Source of the DNA: Tamarix chinensis
Taxonomy: Eukaryota > Streptophyta > Magnoliopsida > Caryophyllales > Tamaricaceae
NCBI GenBank assembly: GCA_030549775.1
Contig: CM060175.1
Location: 80,508,245 to 80,572,244, forward strand
DNA length: 64,000 bases
Direction of reading: 5' to 3'
The notes under the pieces were generated by a model, which was not told where the DNA came from, did no database searches, and was given only the letters and a program-made list of their open reading frames with translations. Each line of letters starts with the position of its first letter. Position 1 is the stretch's first letter. A program made the position numbers and the translations under genes. Shown piece after piece: positions 28,301-39,086 of the stretch.

Positions 28301-31300
28301 ATAAAAAATGAGCTAGAAAAGGTGAATGAAAATTTTAAAATAATTACTAAAGTTAATATCAAATGATAGTGTCTTACATAAATACTAATAGGAGTAATTG
28401 TATCATGCTCAAATACCAACGTTTCAAATACCATATGAAATGAATATGTACAAATTTTTAACGACAAATAGCATATTTATTCAAAAAAATACACATTTTT
28501 TTCATATGGCTTTCATTGATTAGAATAAATTCAAAAAGTTTTTATTGGAAACTTAAAAAGGTTTATTCCTCAAGTGGAACCAACAACCAACGTTTCTTGA
28601 CTAAAAAATAGCTAAAATAAAACTAAAATAAGTCATTACATAAGTTCTACAATTCCCTTTCAAAATTCTATATAGACAAGAAACCCAAAGAAAGAATTTT
28701 GTAAATTCTCTATTTAAATTCTTTTCTACTTGCCTACCTAAACGAATAATATATATATATCTGTGTGTGTGTGTATAATTTTTTATAAAAAAATCACTCT
28801 AGAAATTGTTGCAATTTAGAAATCTTTTCTGAAGTTCTCCATGCAATTTTAAGGGGATTTCCAAAAGTTGGGAGCCTTTATATTCTAAGGCCCTAAGTCA
28901 CGGTCTCAGCCAGTGTTTGAATTGCAAGTCAATCACATGCATGCAATATGCCCAGAGTTCAGGTAAAATGTCCTTGCTATTCTACATGACATGAAATGGC
29001 TTGCACTTTGAGATCAGAAAAATCAACACTAGAGATACTAAATTAACTAACCATGTAGTCCTTCGAAGCAACAAATTCAACTGTCCCGCGACACAACTCA
29101 GGCCTTTCATCAGCATCTCTTCGCCGACCATCAGGGCCTAAATTGCAGTGGTAGTCCCTTGGAGTTTCATCAGTAAAACCTGGAAAAAATATACAGATGG
29201 CAAAGGTGAATAGACACAAATTAACTTTTATGATTTTCTAAAGGGTATGATCCATCCATCCTCAATAGTGAACTTCAGGACTGGCTACGTTACAAGTATG
29301 CAACTTTTAAGATGTTTTGATACTAGCAGTAGCAGTAGCAGTAGTAGTAATCTATATACATAAAAGCAGAAACCAAGTATCTATATACAAAAAAGCAGAA
29401 ACCAAGTATAAAATAAAGAAAAAAATCTTCAGTAAGCAAGATCTAAGATGTCCAATCAATATCACATTTGTCCAACCAAGATCAAATCACTGAAAAAATG
29501 TCAACTCAAATATCTATTTTTTTGCCCGGTCAACTGTTATTTAATTTAATTAAAGGATTGAACATGGACCACCGCTTTAAGCCATATGATGACAGGTAAA
29601 AGAAAAAAACAGCTAAGATACAATATCATTATTTAATTTTCTTTTTTTGATGGTATAGAATATCAGATTAAAATAACATAAGTTCAATATTGACTAGGAT
29701 GCTGCATTCACTTTATGATATTGACTGGTTCACTCTTTAGAGCCCATACAAAGGGATGTGCTCCAATTTAATACACTAGGAAAAGACTGCATATACAACA
29801 ATGGATGTACAACTGAGGGTGTGTAGTAAGTAGTAACAGCAAGGGCATAAGTTGATCCAATATTTGAGAGAATGAACATATTATCATTTAGAAATTGATA
29901 AAGAATGCAGTTCAAATGAATTCTTACCGCAAAAGTTACAGATAAATCGCCTTCCCTGATCAATGAACTTCATGAAAGGATTTATGTAGCCTTTGCAACG
30001 AGAACAACGCACAGGACCACTTTCCCCAAAATTGACCAACTGTTGAGACAAGTCAAAGTACAATCAAGAAATATTAGAATATCAGCCATAGGGGAGGCTA
30101 AAAAATTGCCGCGCAATGTAGATTCAACCTCCAAATCTTTTTGCAAACTCGTAGCATTTACAGCACAAAAAGGCCTCTTAGCATATTGAGAAATTACAGC
30201 ATTATACAAAGCAAACTCTATCACAAATGTTTTCCCATCATTATATTTTCCTATTTGGTCAAAATGAGTGCAACTAGAAGGAGGTTGAGACTTCACAGTT
30301 GAGTAAACACTAAGAATTCTCTTTGTTGGGAAAGTGGGATAATCAATCAAAAAACTCAGCCCTTTCTAAACAATCTACATATTAAATATCATCCAGAAGA
30401 GAGGAAAAGAGAGAAATAAGAAAGGGGGGAAACATATTTAACCATATAACAATATGAAATCAAAACCACTATCCATGCCATATCTTCGCCTGCAAAAATA
30501 ATTTATTTCTACAAGAAAATAATATCATTTAGTCTGGATAGGTTTTGAAAGGAGGAGAGAGAGAGAGAATCTCTTTTGGGAAACTTTCTTGGAGTGCAGT
30601 GTCTCTATTTAAAAATTTATTAAGATGAAAAATGTAGGCGGAGTTTAAACTAAGAGTTGAGGCCGAGACTGTTAATCCACTTTCCTTCCATTGTATGATG
30701 ACATAACCTATGGGTTTCAAAGTACAATAATACTAGGATCTGATGAGTTTGTTCCAAAAGGGTGATTAATGAGCACCTCAGCTAAAAGGGTTCTACAGAA
30801 GAAGGGAAAGAGAAGGGACAGAGGGATGTTTTCCTTTAGCCATAATGTGGGGTATATTGGGAAGAAAAAGATAAAGAACAACAAGGGTTTTGAAGACAAC
30901 AAAACTGCTACTAGGAAGCTCAAAGATAACTTTGTATTGAATTTTATATATGCAAAAAAGCTAAGATCCAATTCTTTCACATGTTATTTCACATTGATAG
31001 GTGTGAAATATGTGCTTCAAATAGTGAACTTCTAAAGATTCAGTTTCTTGCATTTCAGCTGCTACCCATCAGCAACCATCTTTTGTAAAAATATATTTCT
31101 ATATATATAGCGCAAAGAGCATACCAAGAAGAGGGTCTTTCAAAGTTTAGGAGCTAAGCTTATATTTCATATTGAATCTTTTCATCAGGTAAGATGTATT
31201 TCTTTAGATATAGCATCCTCAATTGCGTTAAGTATGTTTTTCAAAATGTAGAGCTGTCAAGATATTTATACATGAGTCTCAGGAGAGTAAACCTTTTCAT

Positions 31301-34300
31301 CTATTTTTTCAACTGTAGGAGTCTTGGAGGAATCCAAGTAGGGTCTACAGTAACTCAACCGCAAAGCAAGGAGCGAAAGAGACAAGATAGTGAGTTCAAA
31401 AGCCTGCATAATACCTGGGAAGGCTTTCATATAGATTTCCTGCAATGACAGTTCTATAAAAAAACATATCTGTGTCCTTTAGAAACTTGTTATCTCCCTG
31501 AGTAAATAGGCAAGCATTTATTACCTACTTAATAGTATTAGTTTCATTTTGTTCCTATTAGTTTAAGTATTTTCATTAAAGTTTCTGTGAGACTGCATAG
31601 GTTTAAAATAATGGTGGTAATTAAGAAATAAAGTCACACCACTAAAGGACAGTATGGGGATGGCAACATAACATAAATACCAATTAAAGTCCAGGCATAG
31701 AAAAAGGGGCTATGAAATCATGATAAGAGTAACAACACTATTCTTCCGTTAGCTCAACTTAAGGATCCTCATTAGCATTATAAACTCCGTGAAAAGGGAA
31801 CTTCGCCATTATGTTCTCAAGTGCTATAGGGAAATACAGGTAATAAAATCATTGGAGATTGAGAAAATTAATACAAAATCAGAAAAGCGCATCAAGACCA
31901 TATACAATCAACACTAGTTCTTGACTGCAGTCAGTTTCTATTAGGAGCCAAGAAAAAACTGGCATCGACTTGGGTAAAATAAGTACAGCAAGACATATTG
32001 TGATCAAATCTATTTATCCCACAGCAAACCACCGCTAACCACCTACCCAAAAAAATCATGAACAGGAAAAAATTTAGAGAACCAAAAAACTGAAGCTGGG
32101 AGCCAAAGCAGAGAACATTACAACGTACTTGAATGGGCTCTTCAGAAGGATGAGGAAGTGCTAATGGCTGAACCAACAAAGCCAACTGCATACCAGATGT
32201 CCCCAAAAGATCAGCAGTACATGGTATCTGTTGTATCCAGAAGAGACTTGAATATTCCAGATAAACACCCCGCAAATAAGCTTCAATACAAGTTCTGTCA
32301 CACTTTCTATTACCTGATTGATTGTACACCTCATGTAACGAGGGCTGCAATTTCCAGTGTCACGAACAATAAAGTCAACCGTAGCAGGCTGCAGAAACAC
32401 ACAAAGGGACAGTGAATAATACTGAAAACAGACAGCCATATAAAATACGAAAACAGGTGAAGAGAACAAATATGGCAATAAAGATGGCACCAGAATTACA
32501 AATCCTAGGTACTGATTGTAGGATGAAGATGTTAAAATTTACCGGAGGAGGAATAGCCTGGTTTCCTTGTCGAGTTTCATGGAAGATCACAGATGAGCTT
32601 GGGATAGGGCGAGGAATTTGATTGGGATCGATCTTTGTCCCCGTCATGGAGGTTCCTGTTTGACTCACAGCAGGCGGCATCGTAGCCATGGTTTGATTTG
32701 GTAATGGTGGTGGCATGCCAAACATCCGTGGCGCCTGTGCAGAACCAGCTCCAGGAACTACTGGAGGAGCCATCTGAAACATCTTTGAAATTCAGCATGA
32801 GGTATAATAGAAGTTTGAATATTGCACAAGTAGAAATCTAGCAAATGAGAACAGAAATTTAATATGGAAGACAACTTGACAAGTAACATAAATACACGAA
32901 GTAATTTGCCTACCAGAAAGGAGATGCACAAAAAAAAAAAGGGCACAATAACAATAGATTCCACAGCGGATCGGTAGGAAAAAAATGACATTACAAGCAT
33001 ATTGGTTCTGGAGGCTTATACATGACGAACCAAGAACGGCCTTCTGGAACAAACTGAAAATGAAGAACATGACAAGATCTTATTATCACTTCAAACCGCA
33101 GAATACCAAATAAAGAACACAGCTCCTGGATGTGCACTTTGAAAAAAACTTTGATAGGCAATAGGTGTCAAAACCACAAGGCTAGGTGTGATACAATCTC
33201 ATACTAAACAAAACTACTATCAGTATACAGAAAATAAAAGAAGTCTGACTTGTTCCTGCAATTGGAGTCGGTCTCACTACCCCACAGCAGTCCCCTACTT
33301 CCTCAGTTCAAAAGTCAGTTTCCACAAATCATTCAGATAGATCAATTCCTCACCAATCAAACAACGGCTCTAGTATTATGAGATGGTTCCAGACACACAG
33401 GATTTGATTTTATAGCAAAACTGTGTATAGCAAAAGAATGAAAAAGAATTGCTGATACACAACTACTAGGACAATACTGATGCTGCAGCCGTTACAGGTA
33501 CAAATGGTAAAGCTTGTCCCAATGCTCCATACTGGCAGCATGACTGAAAAACTCCAGCATAAAACCATTTGCCTCTAATCTCAATAAAAAGGGAAACAGT
33601 TTTAAGTCAATAAAATGCCAGCTTCAATTTTTCACATCACAGGATAATCCTTCTCTTCTCCCCTTTCTTTTCTTTTCCCCGCTCATTCCCAGGAAATAAA
33701 ACGTGGTTGGGATCTAAATGCTGTGGCATCAGTGTCATATTGGATAAATTATATGTCACAGCATGATTTTTATTTTTATTTTTTCACAATAAATATCAGT
33801 AAATATTGCAAGTATAGTTGAATATTGGGAAATATTGGTCGAAACTCATCATACTGGCTGAAAAACATGTGATTTCATTTTAGCATCGCGTATCAAACAT
33901 TTTGCACATCAGCATGCTGAAAATCCAATATACATCGGGCATATATGTTCTATCAGCCATATTTTAATACATGCTCAGTCCATCCTCTCCATTTTCAGAC
34001 AGCCTAACGAGATATGACCATACAATTAAATAGCAGTCCTACTATAGCGTAGCGGCCGCTATTTTGGGTTGGCAGAGAAGCAAAATTACCGATACGCTAC
34101 ATTTTTAAAATTTCACATTTATCGGCCGATAAATCGGTATCACCAATAAATTGAAAAGTATCACCGATAAATCAAGATAAATCAGCAATTTATTGAGAAT
34201 TCTTATATCTACTAAAAAAAGCATGCATGATAAATTTAAAAAAATTATTCATTTACTATATATATCTTGGACTAAGTTATTATTGAATTATAATAAAGTA

Positions 34301-36315
34301 TTACTATTTATTATCTTCACATTTACTATTAAATAATATATCTTTTTTCCTTCTAAGGTAACTTTAGGGTTATTAGGAAAATTTAGCATATAATGACTCA
34401 CTTTAATACTTTTAATATAATACAAAATACTAGTTTATTGAATATTTATATTCAAATGATCAATAAATAATAATTAGAGTATATAGCGAAATAAAAATAA
34501 AAATTCACAACAACAACTGCGATACATAATTTATCGTTTGTGTCACTCTGACGACTGCAACCACAAATGCGACCTCGACCATGATTTAATTTCCTGGATA
34601 TGACCCACAGAGTTGCCACAACCCTTTATACAATCCTGTAATTTGGCAGTCATTACAGAATATCTAAAGCTCAGTTTTAAACTTTCAAGTTACTATATTC
34701 AAAAAGCTTTAGCAATAACACTCCAACTAATGCAAAGGGAACTGCACTAACGAACTCAGATTCTTCATGGTAAATGTTACCTGGCAGTTTGTAGCACAAG
34801 AGAAGGTGCGTCCGTCAGTTTATTGATCAAACAAAGACCTTATAAGACACCAACAACACCAATTCCTAAGATTTGCATTTCAGCACATCATTCTTTACTT
34901 GCTCAGATATTTTATATCATTGTATAAGCACAATCATTTTAACTGTACTCTATCTCTCAATGCATCCATCTTTTCAAAATAAATTATGACAATTTGAGTA
35001 AAACCATAGGCCTTAAACATTCTACACATTCTCAGAAATGCAGTCTTGAGATGCCTTTACCACAGTTCTACACTTAAAGGAGCAGGAAGCAAACCAGGAA
35101 ATCAAAAAAGTTTTGCAGATATTACTGTAATCCCTTATCAACAGAAATGTTGTCATTCCTCATATATATGTCATTTTTATCATGATTGCAACATGTAAAC
35201 TCATTTTTTGTGCTGGAGATTGCTCCTAGAGCCATAGATATCAAGTTCCACCTAATCATGATCATTGAAATATACAACAGTTTAATTACTTTCATTCAAC
35301 TGAATCCACAAGTATTAGGTCTGTTTTCAGCAGCATAAAAATTCCAAAACTGGTTCAGAAATAAGCTATGCATTAAGGACATGTTTAAATTTATTCTTAC
35401 AAGCAAACACATTAATATTTGATGAAAAAACATATTTTCAACAGGAAAAAAATGGATATCTACCTGGCGTTGTTGGGTCTGCCATGGCTGCAACCCATAT
35501 GAGGCACTAGAGGGTGGCGGCCCATGTTGCTGTGCAATTGAATAAGGAGAAGTCGGCTGTGACAGAGGTGCTGAGGGAGGTAAATTTGTAGAATTAGCAA
35601 CCTGACTTCCACGAAGAGATTGCATCATTGGAGCTTGAGGTGGAGCCCGAGGAGGGGGAGCAACAGGCGGAACACCAGCTAGGGGTTGTTGTGATACACC
35701 AGCAGTAGGAAAACGAGGCCCACTGGGCAATGTCCCTGATGCAAACATTGGGGATCCATTAGATACTTGTCCTGGTGCAGTAGGGAGAGGAGCAAGTGGA
35801 CCAGTAGTCAAAGGTCTAGACAGAAAACCACCAGCACGAGCACTTGGAGTCTGTGTTGCAACTTCAGAACCAAGAAAGGCAGAAGATGCTGGGGGAGCTA
35901 CAAGTCCACCAGGAGGCAAAGTCCTTGGAGGAGGTGGCCTTGATGAAAATGGTGGCTGACTTGCTAATGGACCAGAGGCAGGTCTAACAGGTGTAATATT
36001 TGGAGGGGCTGTACTTTGTGGAGGTCCAGCAGGAGGCGTTAAAGACCTGGGGACAACACCTGGAGGAGGTGGCCCTGGCCTATGAATGGGTGAAGGTCCA
36101 GGAAAATTAGCAGGTGGAGGCATAGCTGAAACAGTAAAAGGTGGTGTCTGGCCTGTCGGAGGCGGCCTAACTAGGCCTACCAAAGGCAATGAAGATGGAG
36201 GAGCATTTTGTGGCTGATTGATATGCAAATTCTGGAAATTCTGGGACAATGATACTCCTGGAGGAGGTGGTGGAGATGACTGCCTTGGTGCCCCTGGCGG
36301 TACAGGAGCGGACAT
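5752..36315 (-). CDS. SEC24: SEC24-type COPII coat protein, plant SEC24B/C clade, C-terminus not in window
   Basis: Sec24 is the cargo-binding subunit of the Sec23/Sec24 inner COPII coat and acts at ER exit sites. I assembled 16 minus-strand exons: 35464-36315, 32543-32773, 32314-32388, 32129-32227, 29928-30039, 29052-29179, 25965-26084, 18298-18378, 17438-17515, 17209-17301, 16432-16486, 10586-10662, 6998-7069, 6742-6825, 5933-6052, 5752-5820. They join in one frame to 782 codons. Every junction has AG acceptors and GT donors except one GC donor at 16431. The order is proline-rich N-terminus, zinc finger, trunk, start of the beta-sandwich. The start is the ATG at 36315 ([10 protein letters not shown]), preceded by a 5' UTR intron. 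Segments such as [14 protein letters not shown] and [18 protein letters not shown] fit the plant B/C clade rather than SEC24A (judged from memory of the families). The last roughly 300 residues (rest of the sandwich, helical and gelsolin domains) were not found in 1-5751. They lie left of the window after a long intron, or the gene is truncated. Confidence 0.93.
6446..6690. mobile_element. Stowaway/mariner-like MITE in SEC24 intron
   Basis: The left end reads TACCTCCGTATCAAAAAG. The right end, read on the other strand, is TACTCCTTCCGTATCAAAAAG. These are the CTCC..GTATC terminal inverted repeats typical of plant Tc1/mariner MITEs, with a TA at each edge. The 245-bp interior is AT-rich and non-coding. 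A related copy lies at 38521-38760, sharing the AAATGCTTTG and TTAAGACT..TTTATTA interior blocks. Confidence 0.8.
7560..7983. mobile_element. Possible non-autonomous element rich in GGATACGG/GGTACCC motifs
   Basis: The stretch contains many copies of GGATA(T/C)GG and its complement, including a near-perfect palindrome at 7709-7733. Its right edge, read on the minus strand, is GGGATGTAAATGGGGTGGG, resembling ends of hAT-like MITEs in plants. I could not find a matching left terminus or a target duplication, so borders and class are uncertain. It lies in the SEC24 intron between the exons at 6998 and 10586. Confidence 0.35.
9435..9705. mobile_element. Stowaway/mariner-like MITE in SEC24 intron
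   Basis: The left end is AACTCCATCCCATAAAAATA. The right end on the opposite strand is ACTCCTTTCGTCTCATAATA followed by TTAGGCTTGG, against TAGGTTTGTT on the left. These are imperfect terminal inverted repeats of about 30 bp. Size (about 270 bp), AT-richness and ACTCC(A/T)T ends fit a Stowaway-like MITE. No coding potential. Confidence 0.7.
10541..10584. repeat. (AT)n-(GTAT)n compound microsatellite touching a splice donor
   Basis: A run of AT dinucleotides followed by about eight GTAT units ends next to the donor of the SEC24 exon at 10586-10662. On the minus strand the intron begins GTAAC and goes directly into ATAC repeats. Repeat length changes would move sequence within ten bases of the 5' splice site. 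Confidence 0.85.
11020..11300 (+). repeat. Left copia LTR
   Basis: Begins TGTAGTGATGTGGCAACA directly after a purine tract and ends just before the primer binding site TGGTATCAGAGC at 11301. It contains a hexanucleotide (ATATAG)n run at about 11095-11150 that is almost absent in the right LTR, so the microsatellite expanded or contracted after insertion. Confidence 0.75.
11365..12531 (+). pseudogene. Copia gag, frameshifted
   Basis: Starts with an ATG at 11365 ([15 protein letters not shown]), 53 bp after the primer binding site. The N-terminal part ([20 protein letters not shown]) resembles the copia Gag N-terminal domain. The frame shifts near 11600, continues in another frame to an early stop at about 11765, and returns to the first frame around 11970. 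The end carries a CCHC zinc knuckle, [14 protein letters not shown], at about 12272-12313, which packages RNA in intact elements. Several stops make it non-functional. Confidence 0.8.
12449..15590 (+). pseudogene. Copia pol (protease, integrase, RT, RNase H), broken
   Basis: Domains in order. Protease remnant with [11 protein letters not shown] near 12490, where the usual Asp-Ser-Gly triad is altered. Integrase core and C-terminal part at 13111-13725: the block expected to hold a catalytic Asp reads QTHWEGEF, while the Glu in ERKHRHIVE is kept. RT from about 14060 ([12 protein letters not shown] at about 14190; [11 protein letters not shown] at about 14645). RNase H at 14744-15418 ([17 protein letters not shown]). 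At least three stops or shifts fall between blocks: after 13725, near 14210 and near 14330-14740. The final Ala-Arg codon is a stop at about 15416. Antisense to SEC24; no sign of activity. Confidence 0.85.
15608..15812 (+). repeat. Right copia LTR, shortened
   Basis: Matches the left LTR from GTGGCAACATTATC through CAGTGTAAACTTAACT. It lacks the polypurine tract, the first few LTR bases and most of the internal ATATAG repeat. Length is about 205 bp against about 281 bp on the left. Confidence 0.75.
16432..26084 (-). CDS. SEC24: SEC24 exons 7-11: trunk domain, first part
   Basis: Exons 25965-26084 (40 codons, [16 protein letters not shown]), 18298-18378 ([18 protein letters not shown]), 17438-17515 ([16 protein letters not shown]), 17209-17301 ([16 protein letters not shown]) and 16432-16486 ([14 protein letters not shown]) encode the vWA-like trunk that contacts Sec23. 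The first intron is 7,586 bp (18379-25964) and contains the whole LINE at 20317-25451. The last exon here ends TCA G and is followed by a GC rather than a GT dinucleotide. The codon split is completed by the next exon's TA, giving Val. Confidence 0.92.
18985..19245. mobile_element. Possible mariner-like MITE in SEC24 intron
   Basis: The left edge has CTTCGTCCATTTTACA followed by AACAGTCTTG. The right edge on the other strand has ATGTCCCAAATGATAG followed by TTCAATAGTCTTG. This resembles the CTCCGTCCC...AGTCTTG ends of Stowaway-like MITEs. The repeats are imperfect and no clean TA duplication is identifiable, so borders are approximate. Confidence 0.4.
19280..19310. repeat. (TA)n microsatellite
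   Basis: About 14 TA units in the large SEC24 intron, just right of the possible MITE. Confidence 0.85.
20507..21896 (+). pseudogene. LINE ORF1 with zinc knuckle, two frameshifts
   Basis: ORF1 proteins bind LINE RNA and chaperone integration. The frame starts at ATG 20507 ([14 protein letters not shown], basic). It runs to a stop at 20941, while the homologous sequence continues in another frame to 21675 ([20 protein letters not shown], a DUF4283-like RNA-binding region, then [18 protein letters not shown]). The CCHC knuckle is [14 protein letters not shown] at about 21580-21621. A further shift near 21660 joins [15 protein letters not shown] and a Pro/Gly-rich tail to 21896. Two frameshifts make it non-functional unless they are sequencing errors. 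Confidence 0.85.
21975..25385 (+). pseudogene. LINE ORF2 endonuclease-reverse transcriptase, three in-frame stops
   Basis: ORF2 nicks the target and copies the RNA in place. All segments lie in one frame. The AP-type endonuclease spans about 22018-22720 ([31 protein letters not shown]). Reverse transcriptase spans about 23340-24370 ([43 protein letters not shown]). The catalytic box reads FANDILLF, so one Asp of the usual A/DD pair is Asn. The C-terminal zinc-binding block is at about 24910-25090 ([18 protein letters not shown]). Stops fall at 23220-23222, 23226-23228 and 24366-24368. The lack of frameshifts across 3.4 kb suggests youth. Confidence 0.9.
26830..28750. mobile_element. Possible 2-kb non-autonomous TIR element in SEC24 intron
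   Basis: The left edge (TTGTTTGGATAACTAGGG, then TTTACAAAATTC) and the right edge read on the other strand (CGTTTAGGTAGGCAAGTAG, then ATTTACAAAATTC) are imperfect inverted repeats. The interior is a CCACCA-rich low-complexity block followed by about 1.3 kb of AT-rich non-coding DNA. No transposase and no clear target duplication. Class undecided. Confidence 0.3.
27005..27412 (+). repeat. CCA/CAC-rich low-complexity block
   Basis: About 400 bp dominated by ACC, CAC and CACCA triplets on the plus strand. It keeps a 166-codon frame open (26937-27437) made almost only of Thr, Pro, His and Ser. This is a compositional artefact rather than a gene. It lies in a SEC24 intron. Confidence 0.8.
29052..32773 (-). 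CDS. SEC24: SEC24 exons 2-6: linker, core beta strand entry and Cys4 zinc finger
   Basis: Five exons (32543-32773, 32314-32388, 32129-32227, 29928-30039, 29052-29179). The first continues the Pro/Met-rich linker and starts right after the acceptor at 32774. The next two carry the conserved entry to the folded core ([37 protein letters not shown]). Exon 29928-30039 holds the zinc finger: RCSRC, then a spacer with GYINPFMKF, then FICNFC, giving C-x2-C...C-x2-C. The finger's last glycine codon is split across the intron (G|GT). The 29052-29179 exon encodes [18 protein letters not shown], the classic segment after the finger. Intron lengths here range from 86 bp to about 1.9 kb. Confidence 0.92.
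29328..29411. repeat. Short AGCAGT microsatellite and two-copy 28-bp tandem
   Basis: AGCAGT repeats at about 29328-29348 are followed by two copies of a unit reading CTATATACA, AAAAGCAGAAACCAAGTAT. Intronic, no further meaning seen. Confidence 0.7.
35464..36315 (-). CDS. SEC24: SEC24 first coding exon: proline-rich N-terminal region
   Basis: This 852-bp exon encodes the first 284 residues. They are dominated by Pro, Ser, Gly and Ala, with runs such as [11 protein letters not shown] and [13 protein letters not shown]. It is a disordered N-terminal extension of the kind Sec24 proteins carry before the folded core. The donor after [11 protein letters not shown] is a clear CAG|GTAGAT at 35463. 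The exon is more GC-rich than the introns around it. The reading frame continues past the donor to 35296 only as intron read-through (VDIHFF and onward), which should not be annotated as protein. Confidence 0.9.
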
Positions 36316-36378
36316 TTTTCACCAATATAAGGACTTTATGTCAAGCAGAATTATGTTTTTACAGATTACAAATCCAAC

Positions 36379-38050
36379 CTATCAAATAAGAGAATCAGTC
36401 AGTTTTATATTCTCATAAAGTAAAACAAAAACTGGAGGGGAGGGCATGTAATACAGAATACATGTCCAACAAAAAAGGCAAAGCCTAGCTCACACCAAAC
36501 AAATCATACTTAAACATACTCATTCTCTTTGACATACTCATTCTCTTTTGTCTTTCTTTATTTCTATCATGTACCATCTGAATTCAAGTGAAGAAGAAGA
36601 AAGAAAATCAAAATGCAAATCCATTTTCAATAATATTCATAAGGGAACCTTCACAACCTGCTTGGCATAATGGAAATGAAAATTCATTCAGATCCAACCA
36701 AATAAGGTTTTCATTTCCATCTTTTGTGCTTGGGATAAAAGATGTAAACAAGAAATAGATTTTCATATATTTCTCTTGGAGTTAGGTCTATTGAAACATA
36801 AACATAAGAATAAACTGGTCCTCGCCGAACTAAATGGTACCAGCTTAATGTCCTCTTGTGGATGACTCAGACTTGGTTCCCATGTCTTGCATTGTTGCCC
36901 TTGCATGGGCAGTTGTTGGCTTAGGCCTTTGTTTGGTGGGTGTCTTGCCTATTGTCTTGTTCTGTAATAATGGAAATCGAGCTTTGACCCTCTTTTTCTT
37001 CAAAAGATGTATATAAATAAATACACTGCTACATTTTACGTTTTACAAGGTTATTCTATCCTCATTGCGTATCCTTGGATCATACAACATTTTTATTTAT
37101 TCCTCATATTTACTCATCATACAAATACTACTGTTAGTATATTAATTAAAACAATATTTATATCTATATTAACAGCTTAACCTAAACTAATATTATCCAT
37201 TAAAAAGAGAAGAAGAAAAATGGTGATTGAAATCCAAAAGATAGATAGACCTATATTTCATCAAACCACGAATGATTGAGGCTAGAACAAGATGCAGTTG
37301 ATTAAAAGCTGAAAAGAAAATAAACAGATCACCCAGAGCGGACAACACCGGATATATGGGATTAGAACAAGCAGCACTGTGCAGAGGCAGCAGACTACAC
37401 ATGCAACTCCAACAATAACAGGTACCGCCTATGATGTGGAAGGAAGCAGAAGAATGGTGACAACAGAGGCTGCCAATGGCAGCAGAAGGAAGCAAATTGC
37501 ATGAATTCCATCAAACGAGAACTACGGAAGTTGAAGAAACCCCTTATAAAGAAATATCAGGGTAAGACAAATCCCGATCCAGATAATAAATCCTAATCTA
37601 ACAAGCTCAATTAATGCTCAAACTCAGATCGATCAAAAACTCTCCGGGTCGCCAGATCATGGCAAACATTCAGCCAAGGGGGGGATCTTTTTCATGAAAA
37701 TGGGATTACAAGTCCACAAATACAAAAGTAACAATCAATTCAGACTAAAACTACGCGACTTCGAAATAATTAGGAGGGGGAAAATTGCATATTTACGTAC
37801 GTTTCGGAAGGTGAAAAACTCAGCACGAAGTTGAAGGCTCCTCTGCCCCGCCTTAATTAAATTAGAATTCTGAATCAATAGCAGACTTAGTAGAGCTCCT
37901 GTATCGGTGATGGATAAAAATGGCGTTTTTCAACAGATGAAGATCAATGGATCGATGGGCTACAAAAGTGAGCAGACCAGCAGTAGGAGGGACCTCGACT
38001 CTCGAGTCTCAGGACAAGAGCCAAACCGGGTGGCAGAATGCAAACGAGCC
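36379..38050 (-). promoter_or_regulatory. SEC24: Likely SEC24 5' UTR intron, leader exon and promoter-proximal region
   Basis: Upstream of the ATG on the minus strand there is a good acceptor (TTATTTGATAG, exon side ending at 36378) and, further up, a donor CGAAAC|GTACGT with exon side at 37801. This suggests a leader intron of about 1.4 kb (36379-37800) and a non-coding first exon from 37801 to roughly 38.0 kb, where composition changes to AT-rich intergenic DNA. The exact transcription start is not visible. Inferred from splice signals only; transcript data would settle it. Confidence 0.45.
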
Positions 38051-38520
38051 AGCTATTAGGAAAGAAAATAATTAGGGGAAAAAAAGGCATTCAACCGTCG
38101 TTTAGTTATTACTCCCTCCGTTTTTTTGTTTTTGTTTTTTTTTTAACTTCACGTTTTAACCTTCTTTTTTCTTTGTTTAAAAATACTTGAGGTTCTAATT
38201 GATTTCTTTTGCGGTGCCCTTTACTCTTATCTATCTAGCCAAACAATTTTGATATAGGTGGGCAAAAACATTCATTGCTCCTAAAATATTTGGCTTAATT
38301 CTCCAACTAATGCCATTCAATTTTCTCACAGTGTAAAGGTGTACATTCCATTTTATTAATAACTATATAAAATGCTAAACTTTTGGGGCTAGGAAAATTA
38401 ATTTTGGAGTACTATTGAGCATGTCGATAACATTTGAATTGGTAGTAGTTGTTGATCAATTTCATCAATGATGAGATAATTAATTTTTTTAATACTCGTG
38501 TAAAGTGATAAAATGTCTAA

Positions 38521-38760
38521 TATTCTCTTCATATAAAAAAAAAAGAAGTCATTCTATCAGTAAACTTTTGTATCAAAAATAAAAATTAGAAATGTCAAAA
38601 CTTATTTTTTATTTTTACCTTCATTTGTTTTCATTATATATATATTAAATGCTTTGTTATTTTTCAATGAATATTGTAAGTGTTATTTTAAGACTATTTT
38701 TATTAATTTCTTAAAAAGTGTAAAATTTAATATAATAATTTTTTTAATACGGAATGAATA
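38521..38760. mobile_element. Degenerate Stowaway/mariner-like MITE, same family as 6446-6690
   Basis: The ends TATTCTCTTCATATAAAAA and, on the other strand, TATTCATTCCGTATTAAAAA are decayed versions of the TACTCC..GTATCAAAAAG termini at 6446-6690. Shared interior blocks in the same order: AAGTCATTCTAT, AAATGCTTTG, TTTTCAAT, TTAAGACT. An unpaired end-like sequence, ACTCCCTCCGTTTTTTTG, at about 38110 may be a relic of another copy. Confidence 0.7.
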
Positions 38761-38809
38761 TTATAACACATATGGGTAGGAAAATGCTGACTTGGTTATT
38801 GCCCATAAG

Positions 38810-39078
38810 TAGGGCTATAAATGAGTTGAGCTAGTTCAGTATTCGGCTCAGCTCGACTTATTAAAAACTCGGCTCGGCTAATTCGTTTAGTTAAATGAGT
38901 CGATCCCAAACCTCGCTTTTAGGCTCATTTATTAAACGAGCCGAGCCCAAATTCGAAAAAGCTCAGCTTGGTTCATTTTTTGGCTTTGGCTCGTGAGCTC
39001 GGCTCAGCTCGGTTCGGCTCGTTCGTTTAGTTAAATGAGCTGAGTCTAAACATCATTTTAGGATCGTTTACAGCCCTA
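38810..39078. mobile_element. hAT-type MITE (269 bp)
   Basis: The termini are TAGGGCTATAAATGAG and, on the other strand, TAGGGCTGTAAACGATCC, inverted repeats typical of hAT MITEs. They are flanked by an 8-bp target duplication with one mismatch: CCCATAAG at 38802-38809 and CCCATGAG at 39079-39086. The interior is made of GGCTCG/CGAGCC motifs (GCTCGGCTCAGCTCGG) able to fold back. Non-coding. Confidence 0.85.
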
Positions 39079-39086
39079 CCCATGAG

